This document shows, piece by piece, positions 1 through 10,022 of a stretch of DNA of 39,527 bases. This DNA is from Lysobacterales bacterium. GTDB lineage: Bacteria > Pseudomonadota > Gammaproteobacteria > Xanthomonadales > SZUA-36. The translations under genes and the position numbers were made by a program. The stretch's first letter is position 1; the number at the start of each line of letters is the position of its first letter. The stretch spans positions 7,561 to 47,087 of the forward strand of contig WVWV01000009.1 of NCBI GenBank assembly GCA_011773845.1, given 5' to 3'. Below the pieces are notes generated by a model. It was not told the DNA's origin and searched no databases. It saw only the letters and a program-made list of their open reading frames with translations.

Positions 1-828
1 GGCGGCGAGCGCCGGGTCGAAGCTGGCCAGCTCGTGCTCCAGCTGCCGGATGGACGGGCCCGGGGCCGCATCCGGATCCAACGGCACCAGGTCCGCCAGG
101 TGCAGCAGCAAGCGCGTGCGCTGCAGGTGCTTGAGGAACTGGATGCCGAGCCCTGCGCCCTCCGCGGCGCCCTCGATCAGTCCGGGGATGTCCGCGATCA
201 CGAAGCTGCGATCCACGTCGATGCTGACCACGCCCAGGTTGGGGTACAGGGTGGTAAACGGGTAATCGGCAATCTTGGGTCGCGCGGAGGAGACCGCGCT
301 GATCAACGTGGATTTGCCGGCATTGGGAAGCCCCAGCAGACCCACGTCCGCCAGCACCTTGAGCTCCAGGTGCAGCCGGCGTGACTCGCCGGGCTCACCG
401 GGGGTGGTGCGGCGTGGCGCGCGGTTGGTGGAGCTTTTGAAATGCACGTTGCCGAGGCCGCCCCGCCCGCCCTGGGCGATGCACAGCTCCTGCCCGTGCC
501 CGGTCACGTCGCCCAGTGGATCACCGGTCTCGGCATCGCTGACCTCGGTGCCCAGCGGCACCCGGATGCGGATGTCCGCGCCGCCCTTGCCGTATTTCTG
601 GCGGCCGGCGCCGGGTCGGCCGTTGCTCGCTTTGAACTGGTTGCGGTGCCGGAAATCGACCAGCGTGTTGAGCCCCGAATCGCCGACCAGGAATACGCTG
701 CCGCCGCGGCCTCCGTCGCCGCCGTCCGGGCCGCCGAAGGGGACAAACTTCTCGCGCCGGAAGGAGGCCGAGCCATCGCCGCCCCGTCCGGCCGCCACGC
801 TGATCGTTGCCTCGTCTACGAATTTCAC
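1..828 (-). CDS. obgE: GTPase Obg/CgtA, 3' end cut by window edge
   Basis: Obg-family GTPase that binds the 50S subunit and acts in late ribosome assembly and stress signalling. The visible 276 residues cover the glycine-rich Obg fold ([15 protein letters not shown] near residue 14, then GGDGGRGG, then GGRGGLGN) and most of the G domain: P-loop GLPNAGKST, the switch region and DIPGLIEGA. The 3' end, with the last G motifs, lies outside the window. The start is a GTG at 826-828 giving VKFVDEA, with GGGAG about seven bases upstream; no ATG fits. It lies downstream of rplU-rpmA on the same strand, the usual gammaproteobacterial order. An intrinsic terminator sits between rpmA and this gene, so obgE probably depends on read-through or its own promoter; I could not pick a convincing promoter in 829-946. 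Confidence 0.96.
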   Translation of the reverse strand, partial: MKFVDEATISVAAGRGGDGSASFRREKFVPFGGPDGGDGGRGGSVFLVGDSGLNTLVDFRHRNQFKASNGRPGAGRQKYGKGGADIRIRVPLGTEVSDAETGDPLGDVTGHGQELCIAQGGRGGLGNVHFKSSTNRAPRRTTPGEPGESRRLHLELKVLADVGLLGLPNAGKSTLISAVSSARPKIADYPFTTLYPNLGVVSIDVDRSFVIADIPGLIEGAAEGAGLGIQFLKHLQRTRLLLHLADLVPLDPDAAPGPSIRQLEHELASFDPALAA

Positions 829-946
829 CTGCACGCTCCCTGGCGGCCGGTGACGCGGACCTTCAGCGAAACCGTAACCGCCCGCCACCAATGGTGCCCG
901 TCGCCGGGCCCCACGGCAACGGGCGCCCGCGCAACGCCGCGGGCAC

Positions 947-968
947 AAAAAACCCCGCCGGGGCGGGG
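947..968 (-). terminator. Intrinsic terminator after rpmA
   Basis: Read on the minus strand, a GC-rich hairpin (CCCCGC paired with GCGGGG, small loop, 953-968) is followed directly by a run of six T (947-952). It lies 28 bases beyond the rpmA stop codon and before obgE, so it should end or attenuate the rplU-rpmA transcript. Confidence 0.85.
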
Positions 969-995
969 TGTGTGCATGCCATTCGGTCGCATGTC

Positions 996-1259
996 TCAGG
1001 TCTTGCCCGGCTCCACGCTGACGTATTTGCGCTTGGGAAGCCCGCGGGTTTCGAACTTGACCGTGCCGTCGGCCAGCGCATAGAGGGTGTGATCGCGCCC
1101 GACGCCGACGTTCTGGCCGGCATGGAACCGCGTTCCGCGCTGGCGAACCAGGATGTTGCCGGCCAGCACCGACTCGCCCCCGTAGCGTTTCACGCCCAGG
1201 TACTTGGGATTCGAATCGCGGCCGTTACGTGTGCTGCCGCCTGCTTTCTTGTGTGCCAT
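996..1259 (-). CDS. rpmA: 50S ribosomal protein L27
   Basis: Ribosomal protein L27 of 87 residues, the normal length for gammaproteobacteria. It starts [16 protein letters not shown], the flexible N-terminal arm that reaches the peptidyl transferase centre, and continues with the conserved [13 protein letters not shown] and [12 protein letters not shown] blocks. The protein begins at MAHKK without the cleavable Firmicutes-type extension. It follows rplU by 18 bases and should be co-transcribed with it. The unit ends at the terminator at 947-968. Confidence 0.98.
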   Translation of the reverse strand: MAHKKAGGSTRNGRDSNPKYLGVKRYGGESVLAGNILVRQRGTRFHAGQNVGVGRDHTLYALADGTVKFETRGLPKRKYVSVEPGKT

Positions 1260-1277
1260 CGTTCCGCTCCTCCCGGC

Positions 1278-1769
1278 TCAATCTTCGGGCGTGCTGTCCG
1301 GGGACTCGGCCTTCGCCGCCGGGGCCTTCTTGACAGCCGCCTTCTTGGCCGTCGCCTTCTTGGCGCTGGCCTTGCGCGCCACCTTCTTCTTGGCCGCGGC
1401 CTTCTTGGTCACCGCCTTCTTGGCCGTCTTCTCGGCCGCCTCGCCGGTCACGGCGGAACCCGCCTCGATGCCGGTGATCTCCAGGGCGGTGAAGTACTGC
1501 CGGTGGCCCTGGCTTTTCATGTGGTGCTTGCGACGCTTGAACTTGATGATCCGGATCTTATCGCCCCGGCCGTGCTCAACCACCTTCGCGGTGACCTTGC
1601 CGCCGGCCAGGAAGGGCGAGCCCACCTGGATCTCCTGCCCTTCTCCGACCATCAGCACGCGGTCGAGTTCGACTGTCGCGCCCTGCTCCGCTTCGAGCTT
1701 CTCAACCTTGATGATGTCGCCGGTGCGCGCGCGGTACTGCTTGCCACCGGTTGAAAACACTGCGTACAT
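1278..1769 (-). CDS. rplU: 50S ribosomal protein L21 with Lys/Ala-rich C-terminal tail
   Basis: Residues 1-103 are a complete L21 ([13 protein letters not shown] at the start, the conserved [20 protein letters not shown] segment near 72-91). Typical L21 stops there. Here a further 60 residues (104-163) follow, rich in Lys, Ala and Thr with repeated KKA/AKK units and closing in an acidic tail SPDSTPED. The tail resembles the histone-H1-like tails of bacterial AlgP/HctB-type proteins and is probably disordered and strongly positive. The ATG at 1767-1769 matches the family start; the frame stays open further upstream but that segment is not L21-like. It is the first gene of the rplU-rpmA unit and divergent from uvrA, whereas ispB is the usual divergent neighbour. 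Confidence 0.96.
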   Translation of the reverse strand: MYAVFSTGGKQYRARTGDIIKVEKLEAEQGATVELDRVLMVGEGQEIQVGSPFLAGGKVTAKVVEHGRGDKIRIIKFKRRKHHMKSQGHRQYFTALEITGIEAGSAVTGEAAEKTAKKAVTKKAAAKKKVARKASAKKATAKKAAVKKAPAAKAESPDSTPED

Positions 1770-1815
1770 GGGACATCCGCTCCGAGCCGGAAAAGGACCC
1801 TGCAAAAGGGCCGGA

Positions 1816-1844
1816 ATGGTAGCGGTTTTGGCCTGCACGGTCAA
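1816..1844 (-). promoter_or_regulatory. Candidate sigma-70 promoter for rplU-rpmA
   Basis: On the minus strand TTGACC (1844-1839) and TACCAT (1821-1816) are separated by 17 bases. This places a start site about 40 bases before the rplU ATG. Identified by pattern only. Confidence 0.55.
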
Positions 1845-1890
1845 CCGTTTGGGCCGCCTGCACGGCCCATTCGCGCCGCCCGGCCACGTT

Positions 1891-1920
1891 TTGCCCCGGG
1901 CAGGGTTTGGGGGGTATAGT
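1891..1920 (+). promoter_or_regulatory. Candidate sigma-70 promoter for uvrA
   Basis: TTGCCC (1891-1896) and TATAGT (1915-1920) are 18 bases apart, followed about 28 bases later by the uvrA ATG. I looked for a LexA box of the CTG-N10-CAG type near it and did not see one, so SOS control is not evident here. Confidence 0.45.
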
Positions 1921-1948
1921 AGCGTGTTTGGATCCACTTTCCCGGGAT

Positions 1949-4801
<2,853 letters not shown>

Positions 4802-4890
4802 CGTGGACCGCACACAAGTCGTCATGCCGACCCGCAGGTGGGCCCTGGCAACGAAACCCTTCGCCATTTGAATGAGGAGCAACAGAACCG

Positions 4891-5652
4891 ATGCTGAACA
4901 CCATCGACCACGGAAACGTACGTGAACTCCAGCTGGCACGGCCACCCGTCAACGCCCTGGACCCGGAGCTCGTCGACACGCTGACCAAGGCCGTTGCGGA
5001 GGCCGCCACGGCCGCCGGAGCCATCGTCATCTCAGGCCGCGAAGGGCTGTTCTCGGCCGGGCTCGACGTGCCCGCGCTGCTGGCGCTCGACAGGGCGGGC
5101 ATGACGGGCTTCTGGGGCAGTTTTTTCCGCCTGCTGGAGACCGTGGCCCGCAGCCCCGTGCCCGTGGCTGCGGCCATCACCGGCCATTCACCGGCCGGTG
5201 GCGCGGTGCTGAGCCTGTACTGCGATTACCGCGTGATGACGAGCGGCGAATACCGCATCGGCCTGAATGAAACCCGCGTCGGCCTGGTCGTTCCGCCGGT
5301 CATCCGGGTCGCACTGGAGCGGCTCACCGGGCCGCACCGGGCGGAACGGCTGGTGGTAGCCGGCGACCTGATCGGCCCCAACGACGCGCTGGCCTGCGGC
5401 ATGGTGGACGCCCTGGCCGACAGCCCGCAGGCTGCCGTCAGCGATGCGGTGCGCTGGTGCGAGGGGCTGTTGGCCCTGCCCGCCCACGCCATGCTGGGCA
5501 ACCGCGCGCTGGCGCGCGCCGCTCTGCACCGGCATTTTGACCATCTCGGCGAGGACGACGTGGCGGCCTTCGTCGATGGCTGGTTCCAGGCGGACACCCA
5601 GCGCACGCTGAAGGCGCTGGTCGAACAGCTGCAAAAGAAGTCGGCGGGCTGA
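4891..5652 (+). CDS. Crotonase-family enoyl-CoA isomerase-like protein
   Basis: A 253-residue crotonase-fold protein. The segment GHSPAGGAVLSLYCDYRVM followed by YRIGLNETRVGLVVPP closely resembles delta3,delta2-enoyl-CoA isomerase (ECI/DCI), which moves double bonds during beta-oxidation of unsaturated fatty acids. Of the two glutamates used by enoyl-CoA hydratases, the first (in GGxxELA) is replaced here by Val in AGGAVLSL, while the second, in LNETR, is kept. A single catalytic Glu fits an isomerase rather than a hydratase. GGAG lies about 12 bases before the ATG. It sits 89 bases after uvrA and converges tail to tail with the sulfurtransferase. Exact substrate is inferred, not shown. Confidence 0.85.
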   Translation: MLNTIDHGNVRELQLARPPVNALDPELVDTLTKAVAEAATAAGAIVISGREGLFSAGLDVPALLALDRAGMTGFWGSFFRLLETVARSPVPVAAAITGHSPAGGAVLSLYCDYRVMTSGEYRIGLNETRVGLVVPPVIRVALERLTGPHRAERLVVAGDLIGPNDALACGMVDALADSPQAAVSDAVRWCEGLLALPAHAMLGNRALARAALHRHFDHLGEDDVAAFVDGWFQADTQRTLKALVEQLQKKSAG

Positions 5653-5654
5653 GG

Positions 5655-6509
5655 TCAGCCGCCGGCGACGGCGACCGGTCGTAGCGGATCCCGGATCCAC
5701 TCGCTCCAGGAACCAACGTACAGGCGGGAGCCATGCTGGCCCGCCAGCTCCATGGCGAGCAGGTTGTGACAGGCGGTGACCCCCGACCCGCACATGTGCA
5801 CGACCTCGGACGCGCCCGCCCGGCCAATCAGCTGGGTGAACTCGTTCTTCAGTGCGGCCGCCTGCTTGAAGCGGCCGTCGCTGAGCAGATTGAGCTTGTA
5901 GGGGCGGTTGACGGCACCCGGAATGTGTCCGGCCACCGCGTCGATGGGTTCGACCTCGCCACGGAAACGGCTGCCCGCGCGCGCATCGATCAGCGTCACC
6001 TGCCGATTCTCAAGCAATCGGGCCAGCGCATGCGCGCCGATGGCCAGCGCCGGGTGGGCCACCAGTTCCGCCGCCGTCTTGCGCGGCGCCGTGACCTCGC
6101 CCGCCTCCAGCGGCAGGCCCGCCTGGCGCCAGGCGGAGATGCCGCCGTCCAGCAGCCGGGCGTCGCCCAGGCCGAAATAGCGCATCAGCCACCACAGGCG
6201 GGAAGCCAGCGCGCCGCCCTGGGCATCGTAGGCGACCGCCTGCAGGCCAGGCTCCCAACCCGAGCGCGCGAGGAATGCACCGAACGACCTCGCCAACGGC
6301 AGGGGGTGCCGGCCCGACTGTGCCGTCACGCGCCCGGACAGGTTGTCATCGAGGTGCGCATAGACGGCGCCCGGAATATGTGAGGCCAGCCATGAGTTGC
6401 GCCCGCCCTGCGGGTGGCGCAGGTCGAAACGGCAGTCGAACACCACGCAGCGGCGCTCTTCCATCATCTCGGCCAATTCTGCTGCGCTGATCAGCACGGA
6501 CGACTCCAT
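5655..6509 (-). CDS. sseA: 3-mercaptopyruvate sulfurtransferase (two rhodanese domains)
   Basis: A 284-residue tandem rhodanese protein. The N-terminal non-catalytic domain contains SHIPGAVYAHLDDNLSG (about 43-59) and the C-terminal domain carries the active-site loop CGSGVTAC with the catalytic Cys at 240. The sequence after the cysteine (GSGVTA) is that of mercaptopyruvate sulfurtransferases; thiosulfate sulfurtransferases have CRKGVTA. It should transfer sulfur from 3-mercaptopyruvate to thiols, thiophilic acceptors or cyanide. The ATG directly follows the stop of the upstream nudL gene (TGAATG), so the two are translationally coupled. They probably belong to one transcript with the FKBP gene. 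Confidence 0.93.
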   Translation of the reverse strand: MESSVLISAAELAEMMEERRCVVFDCRFDLRHPQGGRNSWLASHIPGAVYAHLDDNLSGRVTAQSGRHPLPLARSFGAFLARSGWEPGLQAVAYDAQGGALASRLWWLMRYFGLGDARLLDGGISAWRQAGLPLEAGEVTAPRKTAAELVAHPALAIGAHALARLLENRQVTLIDARAGSRFRGEVEPIDAVAGHIPGAVNRPYKLNLLSDGRFKQAAALKNEFTQLIGRAGASEVVHMCGSGVTACHNLLAMELAGQHGSRLYVGSWSEWIRDPLRPVAVAGG

Positions 6510-7211
6510 TCAGGGCCTTTCCGCGCCGCGGGCGCGCTCCACGCGGCGCATCAGGTTGAACAGCATGATGGCGGTGGCACCCCAGATCCTGCGCTCTTCC
6601 CAGAGAAGATAGGGTATCCGGGTGCGCCGACCGTCGAGGACGAACGACTCGAGTTGATAGCTGGAGCGATCCAGTGCGACGTCCAGCGGCAGCATGAACA
6701 CTTCCGCAACCTCGCGCACATCCAGCCGCCACTCCAGGGCTTGCGCGACCAGCCCCACCACCGGCAACACCCGGTAATCGGATATGGTGTCGATGCGGTC
6801 AAGGAAACCGATCGGCCTTACCGCCCCGGGCGACAGGCCGATCTCCTCGTGCGCTTCGCGCAGGGCGGTCGCCACCGCGGTCTCGTCAGCCCCCTCGGCC
6901 GCACCCCCCGGAAAGCTGATCTGGCCGCCGTGCTGCGGCAGGTGCCGGGCGCGCTGCGTGAGCAGGATGGCGGGCTCGTCGGTATCCATGATCGGCACCA
7001 GCACTGCGGCGGTGCGCGACGGTCGCCGGGGGTTGGGCGCAAGGCGCCGGCTGCCCAGGATGTCCAGCGCCGCGACGCCCTGTTCCAGCGGCGTCACGGA
7101 AGCCAGGATGCGCTCGCGCCAGCTACTTGCCAGCACCGGTGCCCCACGACCCCCGACCATCTCAGCGCCGGCGCGTCGGGCGCCGTGCGATGTGGTCTGG
7201 GTGCGGGCCAT
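6510..7211 (-). CDS. nudL: Nudix hydrolase, CoA pyrophosphatase type (NudL/YeaB)
   Basis: A 233-residue Nudix protein. The motif LLTQRARHLPQHGGQISFPGG marks the CoA-pyrophosphatase branch of the family, and the Nudix box follows at once: GG-x4-E then REAHEEIG, with all metal-binding glutamates present. The expected reaction is cleavage of CoA or oxidised CoA to phosphopantetheine and 3',5'-ADP. The first 40 residues are poorly conserved and no good ribosome binding site precedes the ATG at 7211, so the true start may be an internal codon. It ends exactly where sseA begins, and its start lies 52 bases after the FKBP gene. Confidence 0.9.
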   Translation of the reverse strand: MARTQTTSHGARRAGAEMVGGRGAPVLASSWRERILASVTPLEQGVAALDILGSRRLAPNPRRPSRTAAVLVPIMDTDEPAILLTQRARHLPQHGGQISFPGGAAEGADETAVATALREAHEEIGLSPGAVRPIGFLDRIDTISDYRVLPVVGLVAQALEWRLDVREVAEVFMLPLDVALDRSSYQLESFVLDGRRTRIPYLLWEERRIWGATAIMLFNLMRRVERARGAERP

Positions 7212-7235
7212 CGAACATGACGGGTGGGGCCTCGG

Positions 7236-7255
7236 GGCGGCGCTCAGGCGCCGCC
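7236..7255 (-). other. Perfect GC-rich stem-loop between FKBP gene and nudL
   Basis: Eight-base arms GGCGGCGC and GCGCCGCC flank a four-base loop, nine bases beyond the FKBP stop. There is no T-run on either side, so it is not a standard intrinsic terminator. It could protect the 3' end of the FKBP message or lower read-through into nudL. Confidence 0.6.
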
Positions 7256-7263
7256 GCAGGGGA

Positions 7264-7944
7264 TCAATCGATCACTTCGACCAGCTTGAGATCGAACATC
7301 AACGCCTCGTTGGGTCCGACCGGCGGGTTGCCGCGCTGGCCGAACGCCAGCTCGGGCGGGATGAACACCTGCCACGTGGAGCCCTGCTTCATCAGGGGCA
7401 GCACTTCCTGCCATCCCTTGAGCACCGCGTTCACGGTGAATTCCTCGGGGACGCCGCGCGCGAACGAGCTGTCGAATTCCAGGCCGTCCATCTTGGAGCC
7501 GCGATAATGAACCCTGACCTTGCTGTCCATGGTCGGGCGCGAGCCGGTACCCTCGTCGATCACGCGGTACTGGACGCCACTGGGCATCACCACGATGCCG
7601 GTCTTGGTCTTGTTCTCATCCAGAAACGCTTCGCTCTTGGCCTGGTTCTCGGCTGCCAGCGCCTGGAACGCCTCCAGTTGCTCCTGCCGCAGCTTCTGCT
7701 GCAAGGCGGTCAGCAGCGTGCCCATCTCCTCCGGGCTGACCTGCGATTCCCGACCGGCGGTGTTGTCGCGGATGGCCGCGATGACCGAGTCCACGTCGAG
7801 CTCGCCGCTCATGCGTTTGAGGTTCTCACCAAAATCCCAGCCCACGGCATAGCTGAGCTTGCCGTTCTCCGAGTCAAGGTCCTGGGCCTGCACGCTGCCG
7901 GTGATCAACAGCACGGGCAGTGCGAGCGCGATAATTGATCGCAT
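7264..7944 (-). CDS. Secreted FKBP-type peptidyl-prolyl isomerase (Mip/FkpA-like)
   Basis: A 226-residue periplasmic or surface folding catalyst. Residues 1-21 form a signal peptide (MRSIIALALPVLLITGSVQAQ). The next 90 residues are the helical dimerisation domain found in Mip/FkpA/FklB (SYAVGWDFGENL near 31). The C-terminal FKBP domain shows VRVHYRGSKMDGLEFDSSFARG, then GWQEVLPLMKQGSTW and IPPELAFGQRG. A good Shine-Dalgarno sequence (GGAGG) stands about eight bases before the ATG. First gene of the likely FKBP-nudL-sseA unit. FkpA, FklB and Mip are hard to separate on sequence alone, so no symbol is given. Confidence 0.92.
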   Translation of the reverse strand: MRSIIALALPVLLITGSVQAQDLDSENGKLSYAVGWDFGENLKRMSGELDVDSVIAAIRDNTAGRESQVSPEEMGTLLTALQQKLRQEQLEAFQALAAENQAKSEAFLDENKTKTGIVVMPSGVQYRVIDEGTGSRPTMDSKVRVHYRGSKMDGLEFDSSFARGVPEEFTVNAVLKGWQEVLPLMKQGSTWQVFIPPELAFGQRGNPPVGPNEALMFDLKLVEVID

Positions 7945-8003
7945 TACGGTTCCTCCGCTTGCTTCGGGCGACGGCCCTGGGCCGTCATTTCAAAAGGGTC
8001 GCT

Positions 8004-8033
8004 ATTCTACAGGAGCGGGACGATGTCTGTCAT
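8004..8033 (-). promoter_or_regulatory. Candidate sigma-70 promoter for the FKBP gene
   Basis: On the minus strand ATGACA (8033-8028) and TAGAAT (8009-8004) are 18 bases apart; both differ from consensus at one position. The start would fall near 7997, giving a leader of about 50 bases. That leader contains a perfect 7-bp stem with a 3-base loop (7970-7986), GACGGCC/GGCCGTC, upstream of the ribosome binding site. Confidence 0.6.
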
Positions 8034-8097
8034 GCCACCTCGTCCGTCTCCGCCCCTCCCGTAGACTCCGCCGGCGCGGCGTAGTTCGGCCAAGAAT

Positions 8098-8141
8098 TGG
8101 TGGAATTGACCACGGCTGGCCCGCAGCCCGCCGAACCACCA
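8098..8141 (+). promoter_or_regulatory. Possible PspF upstream activating region
   Basis: The dyad GTGG-N6-CCAC lies at 8100-8113, and the hexamer TGGTGG at 8098-8103 is mirrored by CCACCA at 8136-8141. Measured from the predicted pspA start site near 8223 this is roughly -125 to -82, where the enhancer sites of E. coli pspA lie. Assignment rests on position and symmetry only. Confidence 0.35.
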
Positions 8142-8167
8142 GGCATTCTGAGATTTTTTGGTATGTT

Positions 8168-8180
8168 TATCAGTGCGTTG
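8168..8180 (+). promoter_or_regulatory. IHF binding site in the psp promoter region
   Basis: TATCAGTGCGTTG matches every position of the IHF core consensus WATCARNNNNTTR, with an A/T tract just upstream (8154-8159). It lies between the presumed activator sites and the sigma-54 promoter, where IHF bends E. coli pspA DNA to bring PspF to the polymerase. Confidence 0.65.
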
Positions 8181-8196
8181 AAAGCTATACCAAGGC

Positions 8197-8212
8197 TGGC
8201 ACGAACCCTGCA
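8197..8212 (+). promoter_or_regulatory. Sigma-54 promoter of pspABC
   Basis: TGGCACGAACCCTGCA fits the -24/-12 consensus TGGCACG-N4-TTGCW at all but one defined position (C for T just before TGC), with the invariant GG and GC at the right spacing. Transcription should start about 11-12 bases later, near 8223, leaving a short leader before the pspA ATG at 8250. The stretch 7945-8249 holds only this control region and the FKBP promoter; I see no gene in it. Confidence 0.85.
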
Positions 8213-8249
8213 TTACCCATAGGGGAAACAGAACCTGGAGTAGTCTCAG

Positions 8250-8933
8250 ATGAGCATCTTTTCAAGACTCAGCGACATCATCAACGCCAATATCAATACC
8301 CTGCTGGAGAAGGCCGAGGATCCGGAGAAGATCATCCGCCTGATGATCCAGGAGATGGAGGACACCTTGGTGGAAATCCGCTCGGCCGCCGCCAAGTGCA
8401 TTGCCGACCGGAAAGAACATGGCCGCCACATCACCTTCCTCGAACGAGAGCAGAGCGAATGGGCGCGCCGCGCAGAACTCGCCGTGCGGCGGGATCGTGA
8501 AGACCTGGCGCGCGCGGCGCTGGCGGAGAAACAGGCCATCAGCGACCGTATCGAGCACCTGCACGAGGAAGTGAAACTACTGGACCAGCAACTGGAAAAA
8601 TTCAACGGTGACATCACCAAACTGCAGGGCAAGTTGACCGACGCCAAGAAACGGCAGCGCAGCATCGTGGTGCGGCACCAGACCGCGACCACCCAGCTGG
8701 CGGCACGCAAACACATCCACGACGACCGCATCGACGAGATGCTATACCGCTTCGAGAACGCGGAGCGCAAGATCGACCGCGTGGAATCCGAGAGCGAGGC
8801 GCTGGACATGGGACGGCGGCGCAGCCTGGCGGACCAGATCGCCGGGCTCGAGCAGGACGATCGGGTGGAGGCGGCATTACAGGAACTGAAACACAAGGTC
8901 GAAGGCGAGGCGGAGGAGCAGCACGATGAATGA
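8250..8933 (+). CDS. pspA: Phage shock protein A
   Basis: A 227-residue PspA/IM30 protein, the ESCRT-III-like membrane-stress effector. It starts MSIFSRLSDIINANINTLLEKAEDPEKIIRLMIQEM, with the amphipathic N-terminal helix that binds stressed membranes. Nearly all the rest is heptad-rich coiled coil with high Glu, Lys and Arg content. In E. coli it oligomerises on the inner membrane to hold proton motive force and inhibits PspF when unstressed. GGAG lies about 12 bases upstream of the ATG. First gene of pspABC; it overlaps pspB by 8 bases. No pspF gene is found upstream, where enterobacteria have it divergently transcribed. Confidence 0.96.
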   Translation: MSIFSRLSDIINANINTLLEKAEDPEKIIRLMIQEMEDTLVEIRSAAAKCIADRKEHGRHITFLEREQSEWARRAELAVRRDREDLARAALAEKQAISDRIEHLHEEVKLLDQQLEKFNGDITKLQGKLTDAKKRQRSIVVRHQTATTQLAARKHIHDDRIDEMLYRFENAERKIDRVESESEALDMGRRRSLADQIAGLEQDDRVEAALQELKHKVEGEAEEQHDE

Positions 8934-9147
8934 AGTCATTCCCATTCTGTTGCTCACGGTCTGTTTTCCCCTCTGGATCGTGTTTCACTACATCACCAAG
9001 ATGAAGACCTCGCGGGGGCTCACGCCTGAGGACGAGAAAATGCTGGGCGAGATCTGGGAGTCCACCAGCAAGATGGAGGAACGGATCAAGACCCTGGAGC
9101 GCATCCTCGATATCGAGGCGCCCGCATGGAGGCAACACCATGAGTGA
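8926..9147 (+). CDS. pspB: Phage shock protein B
   Basis: A 73-residue PspB. One N-terminal membrane helix (IPILLLTVCFPLWIVFHYI) is followed by a cytoplasmic segment that starts with TKMKTSRGLTPEDEKML and continues as a short coiled coil (WESTSKMEERIKTLERIL). With PspC it senses envelope stress and relieves PspA inhibition of PspF in E. coli. It overlaps pspA at its start and pspC at its end by 8 bases each, so translation of the three genes is tightly coupled. Confidence 0.95.
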   Translation: MNEVIPILLLTVCFPLWIVFHYITKMKTSRGLTPEDEKMLGEIWESTSKMEERIKTLERILDIEAPAWRQHHE

Positions 9148-9556
9148 CGCCTACCAGCGCAGGAACCCGCACCGCCTGTACCGGGAGACCGATCAGGCCA
9201 TGGTGGCGGGCGTATGTGCCGGCATTGCCGATTATTTCGGTTTCAACCGCCGCGGCATGCGGCTGGTGACCCTGCTGGGCGCCGTGTTCTTCCTGCCGTT
9301 CGTGCTGGTGAGTTACGTGATCCTGGCCATCATCATTCCGGCGCGACCGCAAACGGCACGCCTGGATGCCGAGCAGGCGCAATTCTGGCGCGGGGTGAGC
9401 AACGCGCCGGCGGATGTCTTCTCGAGCGTGAAGCACCGCTTCCGGGAACTGGATTTGCGCCTGCAGAAAATGGAAGCATACGTGACCTCGCGGGAGTTCG
9501 ATTTCGATCGTGAACTCGACCGGGCGGCCCGCCCCGGGGCCGGGAGTACGGAGTGA
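9140..9556 (+). CDS. pspC: Phage shock protein C
   Basis: A 138-residue PspC-domain protein. The domain spans about residues 11-70: HRLYRETDQAMVAGVCAGIADYFG, a short helix, then the membrane segment LVTLLGAVFFLPFVLVSYVILAIII. The C-terminal part (YVTSREFDFDREL) is the conserved tail that contacts PspA in enterobacterial homologues. It is last in pspABC; no pspD or pspG follows. A stem-loop lies 10 bases beyond the stop codon. Confidence 0.94.
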   Translation: MSDAYQRRNPHRLYRETDQAMVAGVCAGIADYFGFNRRGMRLVTLLGAVFFLPFVLVSYVILAIIIPARPQTARLDAEQAQFWRGVSNAPADVFSSVKHRFRELDLRLQKMEAYVTSREFDFDRELDRAARPGAGSTE

Positions 9557-9565
9557 GCTACGCCG

Positions 9566-9592
9566 CGCAGGCCCGATCTCCCGCGGCCTGCG
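9566..9592 (+). terminator. Stem-loop after pspC, possible terminator
   Basis: Perfect eight-base arms CGCAGGCC and GGCCTGCG enclose an 11-base loop immediately downstream of the psp operon. No U-tract follows directly; the T-run at 9619-9624 is about 26 bases further on. It may therefore be a message-stabilising hairpin or a weak terminator. Confidence 0.4.
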
Positions 9593-9695
9593 ACGGAATC
9601 GGAAAAATGGTCGTCAACTTTTTTGGGCTTGAGCCGTCTTTATACATGAAGGGCTGGACAACAGCATCGGACCCATCATGCCAAAGGAGCGAGAC

Positions 9696-9854
9696 ATGAG
9701 TGATTTCAGCAGCAGTGCCGAAGGAGTCCTGGCGCATCCCGTGCCGTTGTTTGCCTCGAGTTGGGTGGCGCTCTATCACTACCTGCGTCACGCGCGCTGC
9801 AAGGCGCAGGCCCGCACGATTTCTCCCAAAGCTGAAGGCCGGTTCCGCGACTGA
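9696..9854 (+). CDS. Orphan small protein of 52 residues
   Basis: I do not recognise this product. The frame begins ATG at 9696 (MSDFSSSAEGVLAHP), contains an aromatic stretch SSWVALYHYLRHARCK and ends basic (EGRFRD). A strong Shine-Dalgarno AAGGAG lies 7 bases upstream. An in-frame ATG at 9678 precedes that Shine-Dalgarno, so 9696 is the better start. A near-ideal intrinsic terminator begins 31 bases after the stop, so the gene forms a self-contained unit between pspABC and the enoyl-CoA hydratase. The region 9593-9695 has no other gene; TATACA at 9641-9646 could be a -10 box but I find no fitting -35. It could be a small regulatory or membrane-associated protein. Its reality rests on the translation and termination signals, not on homology. 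Confidence 0.55.
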   Translation: MSDFSSSAEGVLAHPVPLFASSWVALYHYLRHARCKAQARTISPKAEGRFRD

Positions 9855-9885
9855 GCGCGACCTCCGACTTCAGGTTCTTCTGTAC

Positions 9886-9910
9886 GCGCCGCCCAGCGGC
9901 GCTTTTTTTT
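9886..9910 (+). terminator. Strong intrinsic terminator
   Basis: Seven-base arms GCGCCGC and GCGGCGC with loop CCA are followed by eight T (9903-9910). It terminates the small ORF at 9696-9854 and insulates the downstream hydratase gene. Confidence 0.9.
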
Positions 9911-10022
9911 GCCCCATCCCGCCGGCGCGCACACGGTGACCTCATCGGGCCTCATGCCAATCCGCTGCTTGATTTACAATGCCGACAACCCCGGTCAGCG
10001 ATGGCATCCAAGGAATACGGCG

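Noticed and set aside
1770-1948. LexA/SOS box upstream of uvrA
   Set aside because: uvrA is LexA-controlled in E. coli, but no CTG-N10-CAG type palindrome is visible in the shared rplU-uvrA region.
9909-10022. Longer N-terminus for the enoyl-CoA hydratase
   Set aside because: The extra 38 codons begin next to the terminator T-run and are not crotonase-like. The ATG at 10023 has a good ribosome binding site.
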